From Owenia fusiformis (lineage: Eukaryota > Annelida > Polychaeta > Sabellida > Oweniidae): a stretch of DNA of 64,000 nt. The position numbers and the translations under genes are program-made. The stretch is from NCBI GenBank assembly GCA_903813345.2, contig CAIIXF020000004.1, positions 17,841,513-17,905,512 on the forward strand, written 5' to 3'. Below the pieces are notes generated by a model, which was not told where the DNA came from, did not search any database, and saw nothing but the letters and a program-made list of their open reading frames with translations. This document shows positions 33,365 through 46,302 of the stretch, in pieces; position 1 is the first letter of the stretch; each line of letters opens with the position of its first letter.

Positions 33365-33950
33365 GACATTTTTATTTATTTTTTTATTAATTTATTGCAA
33401 TCACTTTTAGATCAGTGGCACATAGTTAAACTAGTGCAGCAATTAAAACATACAATACATGTGTACAAGTACAATTCTAAAGCAGAGCTAAAAACATTTG
33501 CGCAATAAGACATAAAAACAAAACTAAAACATTTGCAATACATTAACTTGTTGGTGCTACATATATGTTTTTTTGATAAAATACTTTGAGCATGCATCAA
33601 AAATATAACCTTGTTCTTGACCCAAGATAGCATAGGCCGCATCCCCAAGCACCCATTCTAAACCATTATTGGGAATACATGTCTTAAAATAATTATAAAT
33701 GTGTGGAAGTCTATTCTCAATGCTATTATAAAATATAAACCTTTCCTCTTTAAACTTTGGGCAGGTAAAAATCGATGTTCAGGAGTTTCTTTACAGCTCA
33801 TATTACAAAAAGAACACATTCCATCACTTATACCTTATCTCTCAAGATCAATGGCGAGACCAAAGCATTCTGATCTGGCCTTGAATTTAAGTTTTTGAGC
33901 ATAGAAGTCAAAATCAGTTTTAAGGTGTTTTTTTAAGTGTGTTTCTTTTA
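33365..33950 (-). mobile_element. LINE 3' fragment
   Basis: Minus-strand translation, with frame breaks, gives a C-terminal LINE tail: a CSFCNMSCKETPEHRF zinc-like motif, then IENRLPHIYNYFKTC and GQEQGYIFDACSKYF. It ends in an A-rich AATAAATAAAAAT tail at the left. It is 5' truncated. Confidence 0.65.
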
Positions 33951-33963
33951 ATATTACTATATC

Positions 33964-34412
33964 ACGCGATACAAACTCTCCGGGGCGTATCGAAACCAAA
34001 ACGCCCCGCAAAACCGTTAATTTGAATTTCAAACCTACCCTGTCTTTGGAAAATCAATGATTGTGAGTCTCACACTTCACCATTTTTCTTCAAACTCGTC
34101 CCATTAAAACCTTTACAATAATATCTTTCAGTTGAGACATTGCTTTTGTGTTCAGATTCCGTCGTTTTAGCGGCGTTTTGGTCCCGAGATGTGAGAAGAT
34201 GCACATTTTCAGAGATTTCAACCAAAAGCCTCGATATCTCGCCAGTTCTTCTATCACTCTCCTCCATATTCTGCGCAAGGACACCCATTACAACGGTCCA
34301 TAACTGCATCAACATATTTATTACGTTAAACGCAGCAATTTTGAAAAGTCCTACGCAACTGTTTGAAATTGACCAAAACGCCCCGTTGTCTTCCAAAACG
34401 CCCCGTTGGATA
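33964..34412. mobile_element. Foldback MITE, family F, copy 3 (inverted partner of 38585)
   Basis: Bounded by CGGGGCGT and its inverse, with AAACGCCCCG repeated near each end. By eye it is almost identical to 38585-39030 in inverted orientation, including about 18 bp outside the GGGGCG end. The long frame at 34070-34396 on the minus strand is a by-product. Confidence 0.75.
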
Positions 34413-34679
34413 TTAACACCTTATCTAGATATTGAAATATGATAGGTTCTTAGCTGCTGGTAATTTTTTTAAAAATCTGACCAATATTTTTCTTTACTAA
34501 CTAGTATTTTGGAAAGATTCAGTCATTTTCCACTTCATAAAAAACGTACCGAGGCCCAATCATTAAAAACGTGAAGAGAGAAATTCATTCTGCATGTTTT
34601 ACTCGTATCTTGCATTTGGTTAAAATGGCTCTATCTTGTTTAAGCCACGAAAAATGTATCAATACTATATAACCCATGA

Positions 34680-36290
34680 ATATATATATGTATATTTATT
34701 TATTTATTTATTACAGTGTCACTCGTAATTATACGGCCAGCCTCCAAAGGCTTATGGGACACAATTACAATCATATTATAAGCAGATAAGTCAGAATTAA
34801 CACTTACTTTAATCTATCTTTAACCTCCAAAGACAAAAGCAAAAAATTTGAAACATATTTACAGAGTGATTTAGAATTCAATAAGTACATTGTTTTCTTT
34901 TCATTATCACAAGACTCAAATAGATCATATATACCTTTTACTTTACAAAACATTTCCTCTCTTAATTTATGATTAACTTTACACTCTTGACTTGGTATAT
35001 TCTGCCACCTACCCGTTTCAATCTCTAAAGGTAAAGTGCCAGATCGAAATTTAGCTAAAACAGATCTTTGTTTTCTATTCAAAAAATTACAAAATAAATA
35101 TTCAGACCTTTGAAAAGATAATTTAAAGCTCTTATAAAAAGTCAATTTTCTTTTTTCCCTAATTGTCTCCAACCATTGAGTTTCATGTAATTTCATTAAT
35201 TTTCCTTTCATTTGATTCGCAATTTTTTTAAAATCTTTACATTTTTTAATATCATCATACATATTCAGCATGTCGACACTTTTACATATGCTCTGGATTT
35301 CTTCGTTCCAGGTAAAATCACATTTCAATTTGGCTAAGCTTAAATCCCATCTAAATGCTTTCTTTGCCATATTGGCCTCTTCACAATTAACTAATCTATA
35401 CAATAATCGAATACCTTCTATATAATGTCTTATATAATTTGGGGTCCATCCACACTCGCCTTCTAAAAAGCTGATAGGGCATTTTTTACTGACACCCAAG
35501 AAGGTCCTTATGGCATTAAATTGTACTTTATTGGTAAAACTATGAGTTTTTTCTATGCAGACCCCAGATTCCAGATGCATAATCCATTACCGATGCGACT
35601 GTGCTGTGATATAATTTTGTGTAAATATCAAAGTGTAAACCTTTCAATTGTAGGTACTTTGACCTCATAGCTCCAAGCGCTTTACTTCCAGAATAACTTA
35701 CTTTTTCAGCAGTTAAGGAAAAATCTAAGTTATATGTAATATCTATACCAAGATAGTGATATTTATCTGTTACATCAAGTGAAGATTTACCATATTTGAA
35801 CTCTAAACTTTCAAAGTTTTCATATTTCTTCTTTGATACCACCATCACCTTGGTTTTATCAGTATTAATTTTCAACTTCCAAGTATTTGACCAACGATAT
35901 AATGTATCTATCTGTTTTTGCAAACCATCTTTACTACTCGATTTCAAAACAACATCATCTGCATACATTAACAAGCTTAACATGCCTTCATTACCCATGT
36001 GTACACCACATTTTAGGTTGTTAATACTTTCACTTAAATCATCGATATAGATAGAAAATAGGGTCGATGAAACGCTATCACCTTGTCTTATACCCTTTTC
36101 CATCTCAAACCAATCAGTTTCTGTGTCATTTAGTTTAATGCAACCTTTTACATTTGAATACAGGGTCATTATAATATCTAACATTTTTCCGTTTATACCT
36201 TTCATCTTCATTTTATGAAACAATAGATCCCTATTTACAGAATCAAATGCACATTTGAAGTCGACGAAACAGATATTGAGAAGTTGCATA
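34680..36290 (-). pseudogene. 5'-truncated LINE with one frameshift
   Basis: Minus-strand translation starts at reverse transcriptase motif A (CFVDFKCAFDSVNRD), continues through GIRQGDSVSSTLFSIYIDDL and MYADDVVLK, then shifts frame near 35545 and continues as RTFLGVSKKCPISFLEGECG to the stop at about 34804. The 3' end has an AATAAATAAATA-type tail near 34690-34712. Endonuclease and the N-terminal part of the RT are missing. Confidence 0.85.
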
Positions 36291-36552
36291 AAAAACAAAT
36301 ACCACATCGCCCAATATACTTATAACAGATACTATTTTCTACGTACGAAGGAGCAATCTGGTGTTGAAAATTTAAAGTACACAGTGGCATTTAGACCAAT
36401 CCTCGTGTTCACGTCACTATGTAAATGTAAGGCATCCAACTCATGTATTGCTTTGAATAAGCTTACCCCCAATCCCTACCTAGCATTTTTAAAAAGAGTG
36501 CCCCCCTTTTCATGGGTTAGCTCCATTATAATGACTTGCATAAAGTATCTAC

Positions 36553-36584
36553 TATAGTTGAAATAGTCTACTATTTCAACTATA
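36553..36584. repeat. Small perfect palindrome
   Basis: Arms TATAGTTGAAATAG and its inverse are separated by four bases. Confidence 0.7.
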
Positions 36585-36599
36585 TTTTAAATTACAATA

Positions 36600-38200
36600 G
36601 AAAGACTATAAGGCTCAACTATGACCCCGGTAAATTTTGTCATCCGATTCTCCATCTTTACCTACAACCACACAACCCAACATCTTATACATTTCACATA
36701 CATTTTTGAGTCACCCTATATCTAATTTGAGCCAAATATACTTCATTTAGATACAGTTAATTGTGCATATTATTAATGTAATGTACAAAATGCATAATAC
36801 ACTGTGTACCCGTGACTTTGCACGTGGACTTATTTAAACTTTACATTTTCAGATTTTATCCAATGATAAATTATTTCTGATGAATTATACCAAAGAATGT
36901 ACATTGAAGAAATCCCTCCTCAAAAATATTATTCAACCGACTTAAGTTCTTAAGCTGAATAAGCAAGAGGTCTTACCCCCCCCTCCTTGGTTCAAGAGTA
37001 TTTCACTTCCTCCAGAATTTAAGCATGGATGAAGTAGGCCTATTTCGGGGAAAGATGTTATCCCCTCATACCGTGAAATCTAAAGTGATATAGCCCTATA
37101 CAGTGTTGTGCGATTCCAGCCGATCCGAACACATTATCTAATCAATAACGCATTCGTTGTATGGTTATCAAGCTTACAATTGGATTTACGGATTGAAATT
37201 GATGCTTTGTCCACTTGATCCTTGCGAAGTTTCACTGAAAATATGTTGTTTTAGCGATCTGAGCCTTTTTTAAAAGTGAAAGAGTAGAAAATATTTTGCA
37301 ATGCGTGATTTGCAATGCGTGAAAAAGATTTAAGCCCAATTCTCAATGCATTGGGAATGACCATATCCTTCAGGCGTTGTTTCTTAAAATTAACACTCAC
37401 ACATCTCGTGCAAAATTTGAAAAGCAACACCTTCGAATTCAAGGTAGGAATGCTCATTCCACATTCCACACTGGGGGAAGGGAAGCGGAAGTGATTGATC
37501 AGTAGCGTTAGCGGATAATTTCATTACAATAAAAATCCAAATTTTGGCTTCTCTAAATCGTGACACTGTTGCTCCTATTAATTGCTACCCTTTTCAATCC
37601 TTACCAAATAAACTCCTAGCAGATTTACAAGGTTGACAAAGTCGTCTCCGCTTAGCGATTATACGCATATTTATTTATTATTAAATTAAAATCCGTATCA
37701 TACGTAATGATACATGATACGTATTGCACGACGCTTGTATATGTACAGTGTATAAATAGCCAGATAATTCGGAGAGAATACGCTGGACAGTAGAACAAAA
37801 CTTGTCCTCTGTCAAGTACATGTATTTTGTAAAGATGGCCTTTATCTGGTTACACTACTGATAATTACCAAAAACTTGTCCTAAACTTATATTGAATGAA
37901 ATTAGAACACAAGTTCAAATCTAATGAAATGCTCTACTGCTAAGACAATAGTAGATGCAAATTGTGTAAAATGTGTTTACAATCCTAATTTTATTAGTGC
38001 ATTCTGAAAAAAAGAATTCAAATCAAATAATTGTTGAAAATAAGTAAGAACGAGGAATTTCAGAATGTTTTACTTAAAAAATTACAAATAAGTCATCTCT
38101 GGTCTTTGTTTTTCCCCTTTAAAATGTGTTTAAATCCTGAAAACCACTCTGTTTAAATACATGTGAATAAGCATCTCTGAATAAGTAAATATAAATATGT
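36600..38200. other. No recognisable feature
   Basis: AT-rich sequence. The frame at 37251-37469 on the minus strand shows no family features, and no element ends were found. Confidence 0.35.
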
Positions 38201-38286
38201 TGCGATGAAATGTGTTGAAGCTTTCTGTCGAGAGTACTAGTGATCGCACCAGAATATCACTTTTCAATTACACCAGAGCCATCATC

Positions 38287-38361
38287 ATGATAAACCATGG
38301 CATCTCATTTCTTCTCAGCCCTGAGATTTCAAGTGAAACAGAAAGATGCTATGCGTATCAG
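38287..38361 (+). repeat. Dispersed repeat R1, copy 3
   Basis: Carries GATAAACCATGGCATCTCAT and GTGAAACAGAAAGATGCTAT. See 5686-5756. Confidence 0.6.
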
Positions 38362-38584
38362 AATGCAGAGCCATCAGAAACATACAAAATATGTTTTATA
38401 TGTCTCTGGTTGACATGCTATAATCGTATGTATTCTAAACTTGAAGACGTGATTCTTATGGGCAAGACAGGATAGATCTTAACACACAAGTCGATTGGTG
38501 TTTAGAATCGACCAGGGCAAACCTACAAACGGACACACCGATGGACAAATATTTAAGAATGAAACTACATTTGTAGTCATAGAC

Positions 38585-39030
38585 TCGGCGGGGCGTTTTG
38601 GAAGACAACGGGGCGTTTTGGTCAATTTCAAACAGTTGCGTAGGACTTTTCAAAATTGCTGCGTTTAACGTAATAAATATGTTGATGCAGTGATGGACGG
38701 TTGTAATGGGCGTCCATGCGCAGAATATGGAGGAGAGTGATAGAAGAACTGGCGAGATATCGAGGCTTTTGGTTGAAATCTCTGAAAATTTGCATCTTCT
38801 CACATCTGGGGACCAAAACGCCGCTAAAACGACGGACTCTGAACACAAAAGCAATGTCTCGACTGAAAGATATTTCTGTAAAGGTTTTAATGGGACAAGT
38901 TTGAAGAAAAATGGTGAAGTGTGAGACTCACAATCATTGATTTTCCAAAGACGGGGTAGGTTTGAAATTCAAATTTAACGGTTTTGCGGGGCGTTTTGGT
39001 TTCGATACGCCCCGGAGAGTTTGTATCGCG
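38585..39030. mobile_element. Foldback MITE, family F, copy 4 (inverted partner of 33964)
   Basis: Inverted and nearly identical to 33964-34412. The two copies bracket about 4.2 kb that includes a LINE fragment. Confidence 0.75.
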
Positions 39031-39049
39031 TGTATATACTGTAAAAAAT

Positions 39050-41150
39050 GCATTTTAATTTTACAATTACTGATTACTGTATACCTCGCGAAAACGCAAA
39101 AATTAGACGTGAAATATAAGTGTAACATAGTATTATATGGCATGCAAATATGAGTTTTAATAAAATTCCTGATGATATAATGATTTATTTCTTCACGATG
39201 AGAAAGAATTCCTATCATTTGTTATCATTAACTCATCTGCTTATTTGCATTGAAAACTAAGTGAGTTTAACCTATATAAACCAAATGGAGGAATAACACT
39301 TAACACTTATATACGATAGTATATATTTGTATTTCAAATGAGTAATAATCAGCTTTTTAACAACGATATAAACTTCAGTTATCATAAAGAATTGCATGTA
39401 CTTTCTTTAAGGGCTGGAGATAACACGTGGTGAACCTCTTGTCGAGTTGTGACGATGGATTTCATTTGTTGGTATGACATGGACGAACTTAACAATATTA
39501 GGCCGCATTTTTGGGCTACCCCATTGGTTGGGTATCATCGGGCGACGGTAACACAATTTTCCGGGCGGATACTAATGCAGACGTGCGATTTCTATTGGTT
39601 AAAATCAATCGCGGGAATAATTGTGAAAATATAGACAAAATTTTGCTCAGTCTACAATCAAAGTTGCAATTGAGTTATTAAAATGCAGTCAAATTCATAT
39701 TAAAATCAAAGTAAATTCATAGTTATCATATATTATTAGAATCTCTTATCATGAAATGTTTTATACATGTATTCTTTAATATTATGTTTCCTTTGTGGGG
39801 ACACAAAGCTTTCAAATGGAGGGGGAGTAGTGTTATGCCTATTGCTTATGTGTTTTTAAATAGTTTCTTCAGTATACTATCTGTAACTAAAGCGGCAACA
39901 TCTCTAGCTAACATCTTCTGATCTTGGGTTGCAGTAAGGAGATTCAATGCTTTGCATTAGATGCTTGTTTTGTATATCAATAAATATGAAGTTGGAACAT
40001 CACCTATTTAGTTAATTGTCATCATGGATTATTCCACACGAGCAGCGAAACGTAACATTGGGGGCCTACAAGCCGGGAATCACGGTAGCTCTCTGGAGAC
40101 ATAAAAAATCTTCAGAGGGTGCGAGATGGTAAGAACATGGGTGAGTTTCAATAATTTACAAGAGGATAGTCAACTTGAGGTGATCGACAGGACATTTTCA
40201 AGTACGAGATGAAAGTCTACAACCTAATTAACTTTTATATTAACATTGACATGTTAAAATTTTATAACTAGAAGAATGGACCATATTTGAACTTTGACAT
40301 ATTTGATACGCAATGGAAACCTGCATATTTAACAAAAGCAACTTTTGGACAGCTATTAACATTAACACAACCCGATCGACCCTAACCAGAGTGGCGAGTG
40401 TCGATTAAATTATATATATATCTTTTATTGACTCAATTAATCATGTCATGTAAATGACGATGTAACGGATGGGTGATTTTGCAATGTCGTTTTGCTACCT
40501 CCACTGAGACACAAAATAAAAACAGACGTCTGTATTTCCCTGATTGACACATCGATGGATATACAGGATTACTACAGGATGAACATTTCAATTCTATTGG
40601 AATGGAGGCAATGGTCGTTTTTGGAACTTCTGAACTCATCAGCATGATCAACTGAACAGTTCCGGAATCTGACAACTGATCGTGGCAATCGTTACCAATC
40701 AGTCCTGTCTGCGAAATTACATATGGACATTGGCACCGTCCGAATAGTGGTAAAACGGACTAGTGAGGAACAAAGGGACAAAGATCGTAATCCAGTACTT
40801 TGCTTAATATGTTGGTGCTGACTAAGAGGGAAAACATTCGGAAAAACACCTAGTATACGGTGGTATCAATTTTGATTATCTAGGCATAATAAAGTATCAT
40901 TAATGATAACATATAAGATGCTAAACATACATTCGTTCAAAAAGAAGTCAGAACTTTTAAATCAGTAAGGGTTTGACAAGTAATGTGTATTTTGAAATCG
41001 GTCAATTGAGTATCTGTTATGAGGGAACTTTATATATTGATATAATGATTCATAATCCAGGTGTGGTAAAGCTTTCTATCTGTGTATTCATTGGTATTTC
41101 TGTGGTATGGTCTTGTTACTTGACCTTATGGAGAAAACAGTGTTAAAAAG
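39050..41150. other. No recognisable feature
   Basis: I found no convincing coding segment. A lone CAGGGTGTCCCGAAAGT at about 41159-41176 looks like a DNA-transposon end, but no partner was found nearby. Confidence 0.3.
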
Positions 41151-42791
41151 GGAAAGTACAGGGTGTCCCGAAAGTATGGGGCCACCCTAGGCAGACATAT
41201 ACCAGTGTCGTCATAGTAAGTGTCATATATCATTTTAAAGCTTATCCAAAGTTACATTGATTCACCAAGTATCATGGTTCAACTCTGTGAAAAAATTACA
41301 GGCATTTCAAAATTTAGTGTTTGGTCAAAATTAAGTTCAATTTTACGCCAAATCACTAGTCAATGTGTCCTCCCGGGCCATCTTAACAGCAGCAATTCTT
41401 TTCGGGTCAGATGGTTATTGAAAAGAGAAAAAGAAAAAGAGAATGGTGAGTGTAGAAACTCTAAGGAAACTCTTCTAAAGTCCCTTAACAGGTTTTAAGA
41501 GGGTTATAGAATTCCATAATCCTATTTGAAGGGCTTTTAAGGTCATATCTGACCAACGCCCGTGTTTTTCTTTTTTCCCCATTTTGTGCGCGTTGACGAG
41601 CGTTGATGAATAAAGGCCCGGTCACACCGCCCGGACGTTGCTGGAGCGTTCCTTGAACGTTGAAAAAATTCATCAACCACAAAATGGGGAAAAAACAAAA
41701 ACACGGGCGTTGGCTTGGCGGTGCGGCGTTGCTTTAGCGTTGGTTAAGCGGTTGCGAGCGGTAGCTAGCGTTTGTTTAGCGGTACTGCGAGCGTTGGTAT
41801 AGCGGCGTTCTGCGCATGAGAGCGTTGCCTCGGCGGGGGTATAAATAGCAGCAGCGTTGGTTTAGCAGCATATCGCGTTTGACTACTGAGCTGAACGGAT
41901 CTATTCAGTTGAATAATTGAAGAGCTCGTGGTGCATTTCTCCACGTATTTATAGCCAAATTCTGGTCCCGCTCCGACACCTCTATACCAACGCCAAAGCA
42001 AAGTTCATCGCCGCCATGGAACGCTGCGACAACGTCCGACACCGTTCCAACAACCCCATGTACGCTGATAAAACGCTAACAACCGCTCCACCGACGTTTG
42101 TGCAACGTTTAATCGCCGCCCGGGCAACGCTGGCGAAGCAGCGGCGAAGCAGCGGTGGTCCAGCGTTTAAAGTAGCGGTCACACTAGCCGTGTAGGCCCA
42201 CCGTTCGCCACCGTGTGGCTAATTATGGCCAGACGGCGATGGCCGGCATGGTCACACGGTGGGCCGTTTCCCGGCCGTTTGAAAACGTCCAGGGAACGTT
42301 GCCGGCCATCCACACCCGGCGAATTTTTTGAGCATGCTCAAAACTTTTTCCGTTTGACTAACGTTCGGCTGCGAACGGCGATAGCGGTATGGGAATGGTA
42401 TGAGAACGGTGCGGCCGTTAAGGACACGTTCACAAGGCGGTGATGGGACGATGGGGGACGTTGACTCAATCAGCGACGGGTTGCGAACAACAGTTTACCG
42501 CTTTGGTACCGTCCAATAAACGGGCTCCCAACGGGTGTTTGAAATGTCACATTAAAAGCGTTTTCACGGTACCAGCCGCTTAACGCCTAGGTAACAGTCC
42601 ATTGACGTGTTGACGGCCTTATAACGGCTTCATAACATCCTCCTAACATCCTATTACCGTGAATTCGAAATCGTACCGTCTAATGACGCAGCTTGTCACC
42701 GTCTTCTGCAGTTTCTGCAGTTTTTTCCTCTTCGATTTATTCACTCCTGACTATGTGACACTTTTGGTCGTGTCAGACTGTCAGTCTTCAC

Positions 42792-44404
42792 ATGGATTGT
42801 CCTGAAAAGGTTCGTTTAATGTACATGGTTGCCATTACTCAGAGAGAGCGGGATGAAATTGACTTAGAAATTGGCAATCACATTCGTCGACATCAGCAGG
42901 AAAGGGCAAGGAAAGGTAGAAATGTATGGTCGAGAGAATGGGTGAAACGTCGCAGACAATTTGGCTTGTATGACCAGTTGATGGTAGAGCTTAGGAGGGA
43001 GGATCCACAAGCCTTTAAAAACTTTCTCAGGACGCCTCCGGAGATGTTTGATGAAATATTGAACAGAGTTGAGCATCGCCTTACCAAACAACATACCAGG
43101 CTACGAGAGGCTCTCGAACCAGGCCTAAAGTTATCAGTGACGCTCCGTCATCTGGCATCGGGTGCGAAGTACAGAGATCTTCAATACAGCTGGAGGATAC
43201 CCCATAACTCAATCTCCGTTATCATCAGAGAAGTGTGTCAAGCGATAGTGGATGAGCGACGGATGGTAGTGGATGATAGTGGATGATAGTGGTTATCCGA
43301 CCTGGATGAGGTGATGATGCCCCCGACCACTCCTGCTGCATGGCAAGCGATAGCTGACGGGTTCTTGAGTCGCTGGAACTTCCCAAACACCATAGGTGCC
43401 CTGGACGGGAAGCATGTCGCAATGAAATGCCCTGAAAAGTCGGGTTCCTTATACAGTCAATATGTTACAACGAAAATGGGACTTCTGCGCATGTAAAAAT
43501 TTTTCGTCAAAACTCAACTTTTGTTCAAGTTGATACGATTGTCTTTCGAACTAGAGACTTACCTCATTCGAAAGATCATAAAAGACTTTATCTATACTGA
43601 AAATCTTAGATCCAAACATAGTAGAATACGCCGTCAGTCCGCATTTGATTTTTTGAAGTGAGTTTCGTAGATCGTCAGATTTCTCCGACTGATATCGGGT
43701 TATCTCAAACTGGTTCGTTTATAAATACGAATTTGTTTACCGTTGTAAGGCGCATGCGCAAAATTGATTTATAAACCTTATTGGTTGATGGTTTTTCTCC
43801 TGCGCATGCGTGAAGTCTGATGAACACTTATGACGAAGACCGGAGCAAACATTACTAGCTCTTGAACGGAATTCCAAGATTCAGGTCATTTCGCCGTGTT
43901 TGCTAAGCGTGTATACGTGAATGACAAGCTGTTTTGAGTAGATCGGGTACCTGTTTTAGACACAACATTGATTTAGCTTGACATTGATGTGCACATTGGC
44001 ACTTTTGAGCATGTTAATACAAGTTTTTACACTCTTAGCACGAGACGGGTTTTCGAAAAATCTGTTATCTGATTCACTCGATTATCGTATGGATATGTAT
44101 TTCTGCTGACATTTCAACACCACATCACATAGAATTACGATGCAGAATGATAATAAAACACAAAACAACTACTAAATTCCACTTGTTATTTCACAGGAGG
44201 TAAAAATGCAAACTGCCTAGATTCTTTGTAAGGGTCGTCAGACATCGGATTGGCCGCCATATTTGAAATGAAAATATCACTAAATAGAGGTCTGCGCATG
44301 CCTCAACATTTCGACTGTATACTACAACTACAAGGGTTTCTACTCTGTTGTGTTAATGGCGTTGGTAGACTCTGACTACAAGTTTATCTGGGCCGATCTT
44401 GGTG
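42792..44404 (+). pseudogene. Harbinger transposase (HARBI1-like), interrupted
   Basis: The frame opens with an ATG and runs through a basic helical N-terminal region (FLRTPPEMFDEILNRVEHRL) and SVTLRHLASGAKYRDLQYSW. Two adjacent in-frame stops near 43285, at a 10-bp tandem repeat, precede the same-frame continuation WQAIADGFLSRWNFPNTIG-ALDGKH, which contains the first catalytic Asp. At 43453 it is split by an 864-bp element, and resumes at 44322 with YNYKGFYSVVLMALVD and DSDYKFIWADLGG. It ends at a good donor, GTAAGT (44405). The remaining DDE domain is not found, so it cannot be functional. HARBI1-type proteins cut and paste Harbinger DNA with a Myb-like partner. Confidence 0.85.
43454..44317. 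mobile_element. 864-bp DNA element inside the transposase gene
   Basis: Ends CAGTCAATATGTT and CAGTCGAAATGTT (reverse strand), with TATA repeated on both sides (43450-43453 and 44318-44321). Taking out the element and one TATA restores the transposase reading frame at the conserved LYYNYKG motif, which fixes the boundaries. Both ends also carry an inner CTGCGCATG. No ORF of note. The superfamily is unknown; a 4-bp TSD is seen in Sola and some other groups. Confidence 0.82.
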
Positions 44405-44915
44405 GTAAGTGTTTCATGACAAAAAGAGACCATTTATAAACACAACGTCTCTTAATTCAATGAAATTCAGTTACACATCGCAAGTTCGTCAGTTTAAAAA
44501 TAAAATGATTTGTTTTAGACGACCATTACATAATTTACACAAAACAACATATTTCTTGAAGACAATATTTCGTAAATGTTTTTGGATTTTGAGAGACGAT
44601 CGGTGAATCAAATTTAACCTAGAGCGAGCATCAACATTCCCTGGAAAATTTGTGAAATGTCAAGATAAAGTATGCTTAATACAACTTTTTCTCAGACATT
44701 CAATCAATCAATCAAAGGCCACTAAGTTGGTTGATGATGGTCCATAAGGAACAATGATTTGATACGTAAACGTACACGTTCTACACCTAATCTATGAATA
44801 TGTCCTCCAAGAGCAATACAATAAACCCTTCTAAGCCCTATTTATAAACAATTTAATGTAAAAAATCACACACACACACAATGTGTTCATTTGAGTTCGT
44901 CTGTATTATTAAAGA

Positions 44916-46302
44916 CTACTCAACCTCTAAATTCAAGGCTTTCTCTTTCTGCTGAAAGCGTGCTCTTTTTTTGTCTGGTAATCTGTAATCTGTTCTTCTT
45001 GTGTTCCATAGGAAATCGTTCTCTTCTGTTTGTATCCACTCTAGTAAATCTTCCTCAATTCCAATGTCGTTAAGTTTGTATACCTTTCTGGGTACAGGTA
45101 TCTTTTGACTCTTTAGTTGAACCTATCCTAACTTATGCTTCAGAGGTGTGGATTAATGAAAAACATCTTAAGACAATAGAGACAATGCATTTATCTTTTC
45201 TTAAAAGTTTATTAGGTGTTAAAAAATCAACAGCAACACCAGCAGTCTATGGAGAATTAGGACGTTACCCATTAAAAATACGTTTTGAAATTAAGTTAAT
45301 TAAATATTGGCTCCGTTTAATTCATCTATCACCTGGAAACATTCTTCATAAAACATATACGCATGACCGTGAAATGAGCCAACTGGGTTTTAAAGGCACT
45401 TGGTCAAACGAAATCACTGATATTTTGAAAAAATGTGATTTATTCTCATATTGGGAAACTCAAGATGATAACAAAAAAACTGTATCAGAATTATAAGTCT
45501 CAGTGGCAGAAAGATATTTCCAAATATCCTGTTTTAAGAACTTACATAACATTCAAAAATGTCTTTGAAAGAGAGGGTTATTTAGATATACAAAATAAAA
45601 ATTACAGACAAGCAATAAGTAGATTTAGGCTTAGTTCACACAAATTACATATAGAAATTGGTCGTCATTTGAAGCCTAAGCCAAGACCTTTGGATGAACG
45701 TTTATGTAATATGTGTGGTATTTAAGAAGATGAACAACACTTTATCATGGTGTGCAAGAAAAATACAACAGAGAGAAAACTTTTGTTTGACACCCTTACG
45801 CAATTTAATTTTGTAGGAAGTCCTAACTTTATTTTCAAAAAGCTTTTGTCTCATAAAAATTCTTATGTAATTTTACACCTAGCAAAGTTCATTTATCATT
45901 CATTCAAAAAACTGGATTAATATTGTAACAATGATACATCACACTGATGTTTTAAATTCTGTCATGTTGTATCTGTATTTTACAATTATCTCATTTTTGT
46001 ATTTTACATTTTGTGATGCTGTAATTGTATTTTACAACTTTGTATATTTCCTATGAAGTAGTTAGTTTAGTCTTCGTTTAATTTTGTATATTGTAGTTTG
46101 TAGTGACTAATATGTCATTGCAATGACATCAGAGAGTCAATAAAAGATATATATATCTCCGGAGAGGATTTAGGAGTGGATTTCTCTTCATCTTCAGATG
46201 ATTGGGTGTTATTCTCATCAAGCTGTTTATTTTTGGTTTCTTTCATCTCCTCATTAACTGGCTTTGTTTTTTCCCCTTTCCACGTCTTCCTCGGGCAGAC
46301 AT
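44916..46302 (-). pseudogene. Harbinger second gene, Myb/MADF-like, interrupted
   Basis: On the minus strand an ATG at 46302 starts a basic segment (SARGRRGKGKK), then, after a one-base slip in an A run, continues as an acidic linker (DENNTQSSEDEEKSTPKSS). A LINE fragment occupies 45104-46153. Beyond it the frame resumes as KLNDIGIEEDLLEWIQTEEN, NDFLWNTRRTDYRLPDKKR and stops at 44916. The W-spaced helix and DYR-KKR pattern fit the MADF/Myb-like partner encoded by Harbinger elements. The C-terminal half of the domain would need another exon, not seen. A donor-like GTTGAGT overlaps the end. Confidence 0.62.
45104..46153 (+). mobile_element. LINE 3' fragment inside the Harbinger second gene
   Basis: The insert reads, with one frame change near 45480, VEPILTYASEVWINEK, FLKSLLGVKKSTATPAVYGE, ISRFRLSSHKLHIEIGRH, ERLCNMCG and EDEQHFIMVC, the C-terminal part of a non-LTR polyprotein. 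It ends in AATAAAAGATATA. TATCT is duplicated at 45099-45103 and 46154-46158. Removing the insert with one TATCT rejoins the host frame. It is related to, but diverged from, the LINE at 34680-36290. Confidence 0.82.

Noticed and set aside
34070-34396. 108-codon frame shared with 38706-38924
   Set aside because: Both lie in the inverted MITE pair. The substitutions I compared change residues as often as not, so there is no sign of selection on a protein.
41159-41176. CAGGGTGTCCCGAAAGT as the start of a DNA transposon
   Set aside because: No matching inverted end or TSD was found within several kb, so no element is called.
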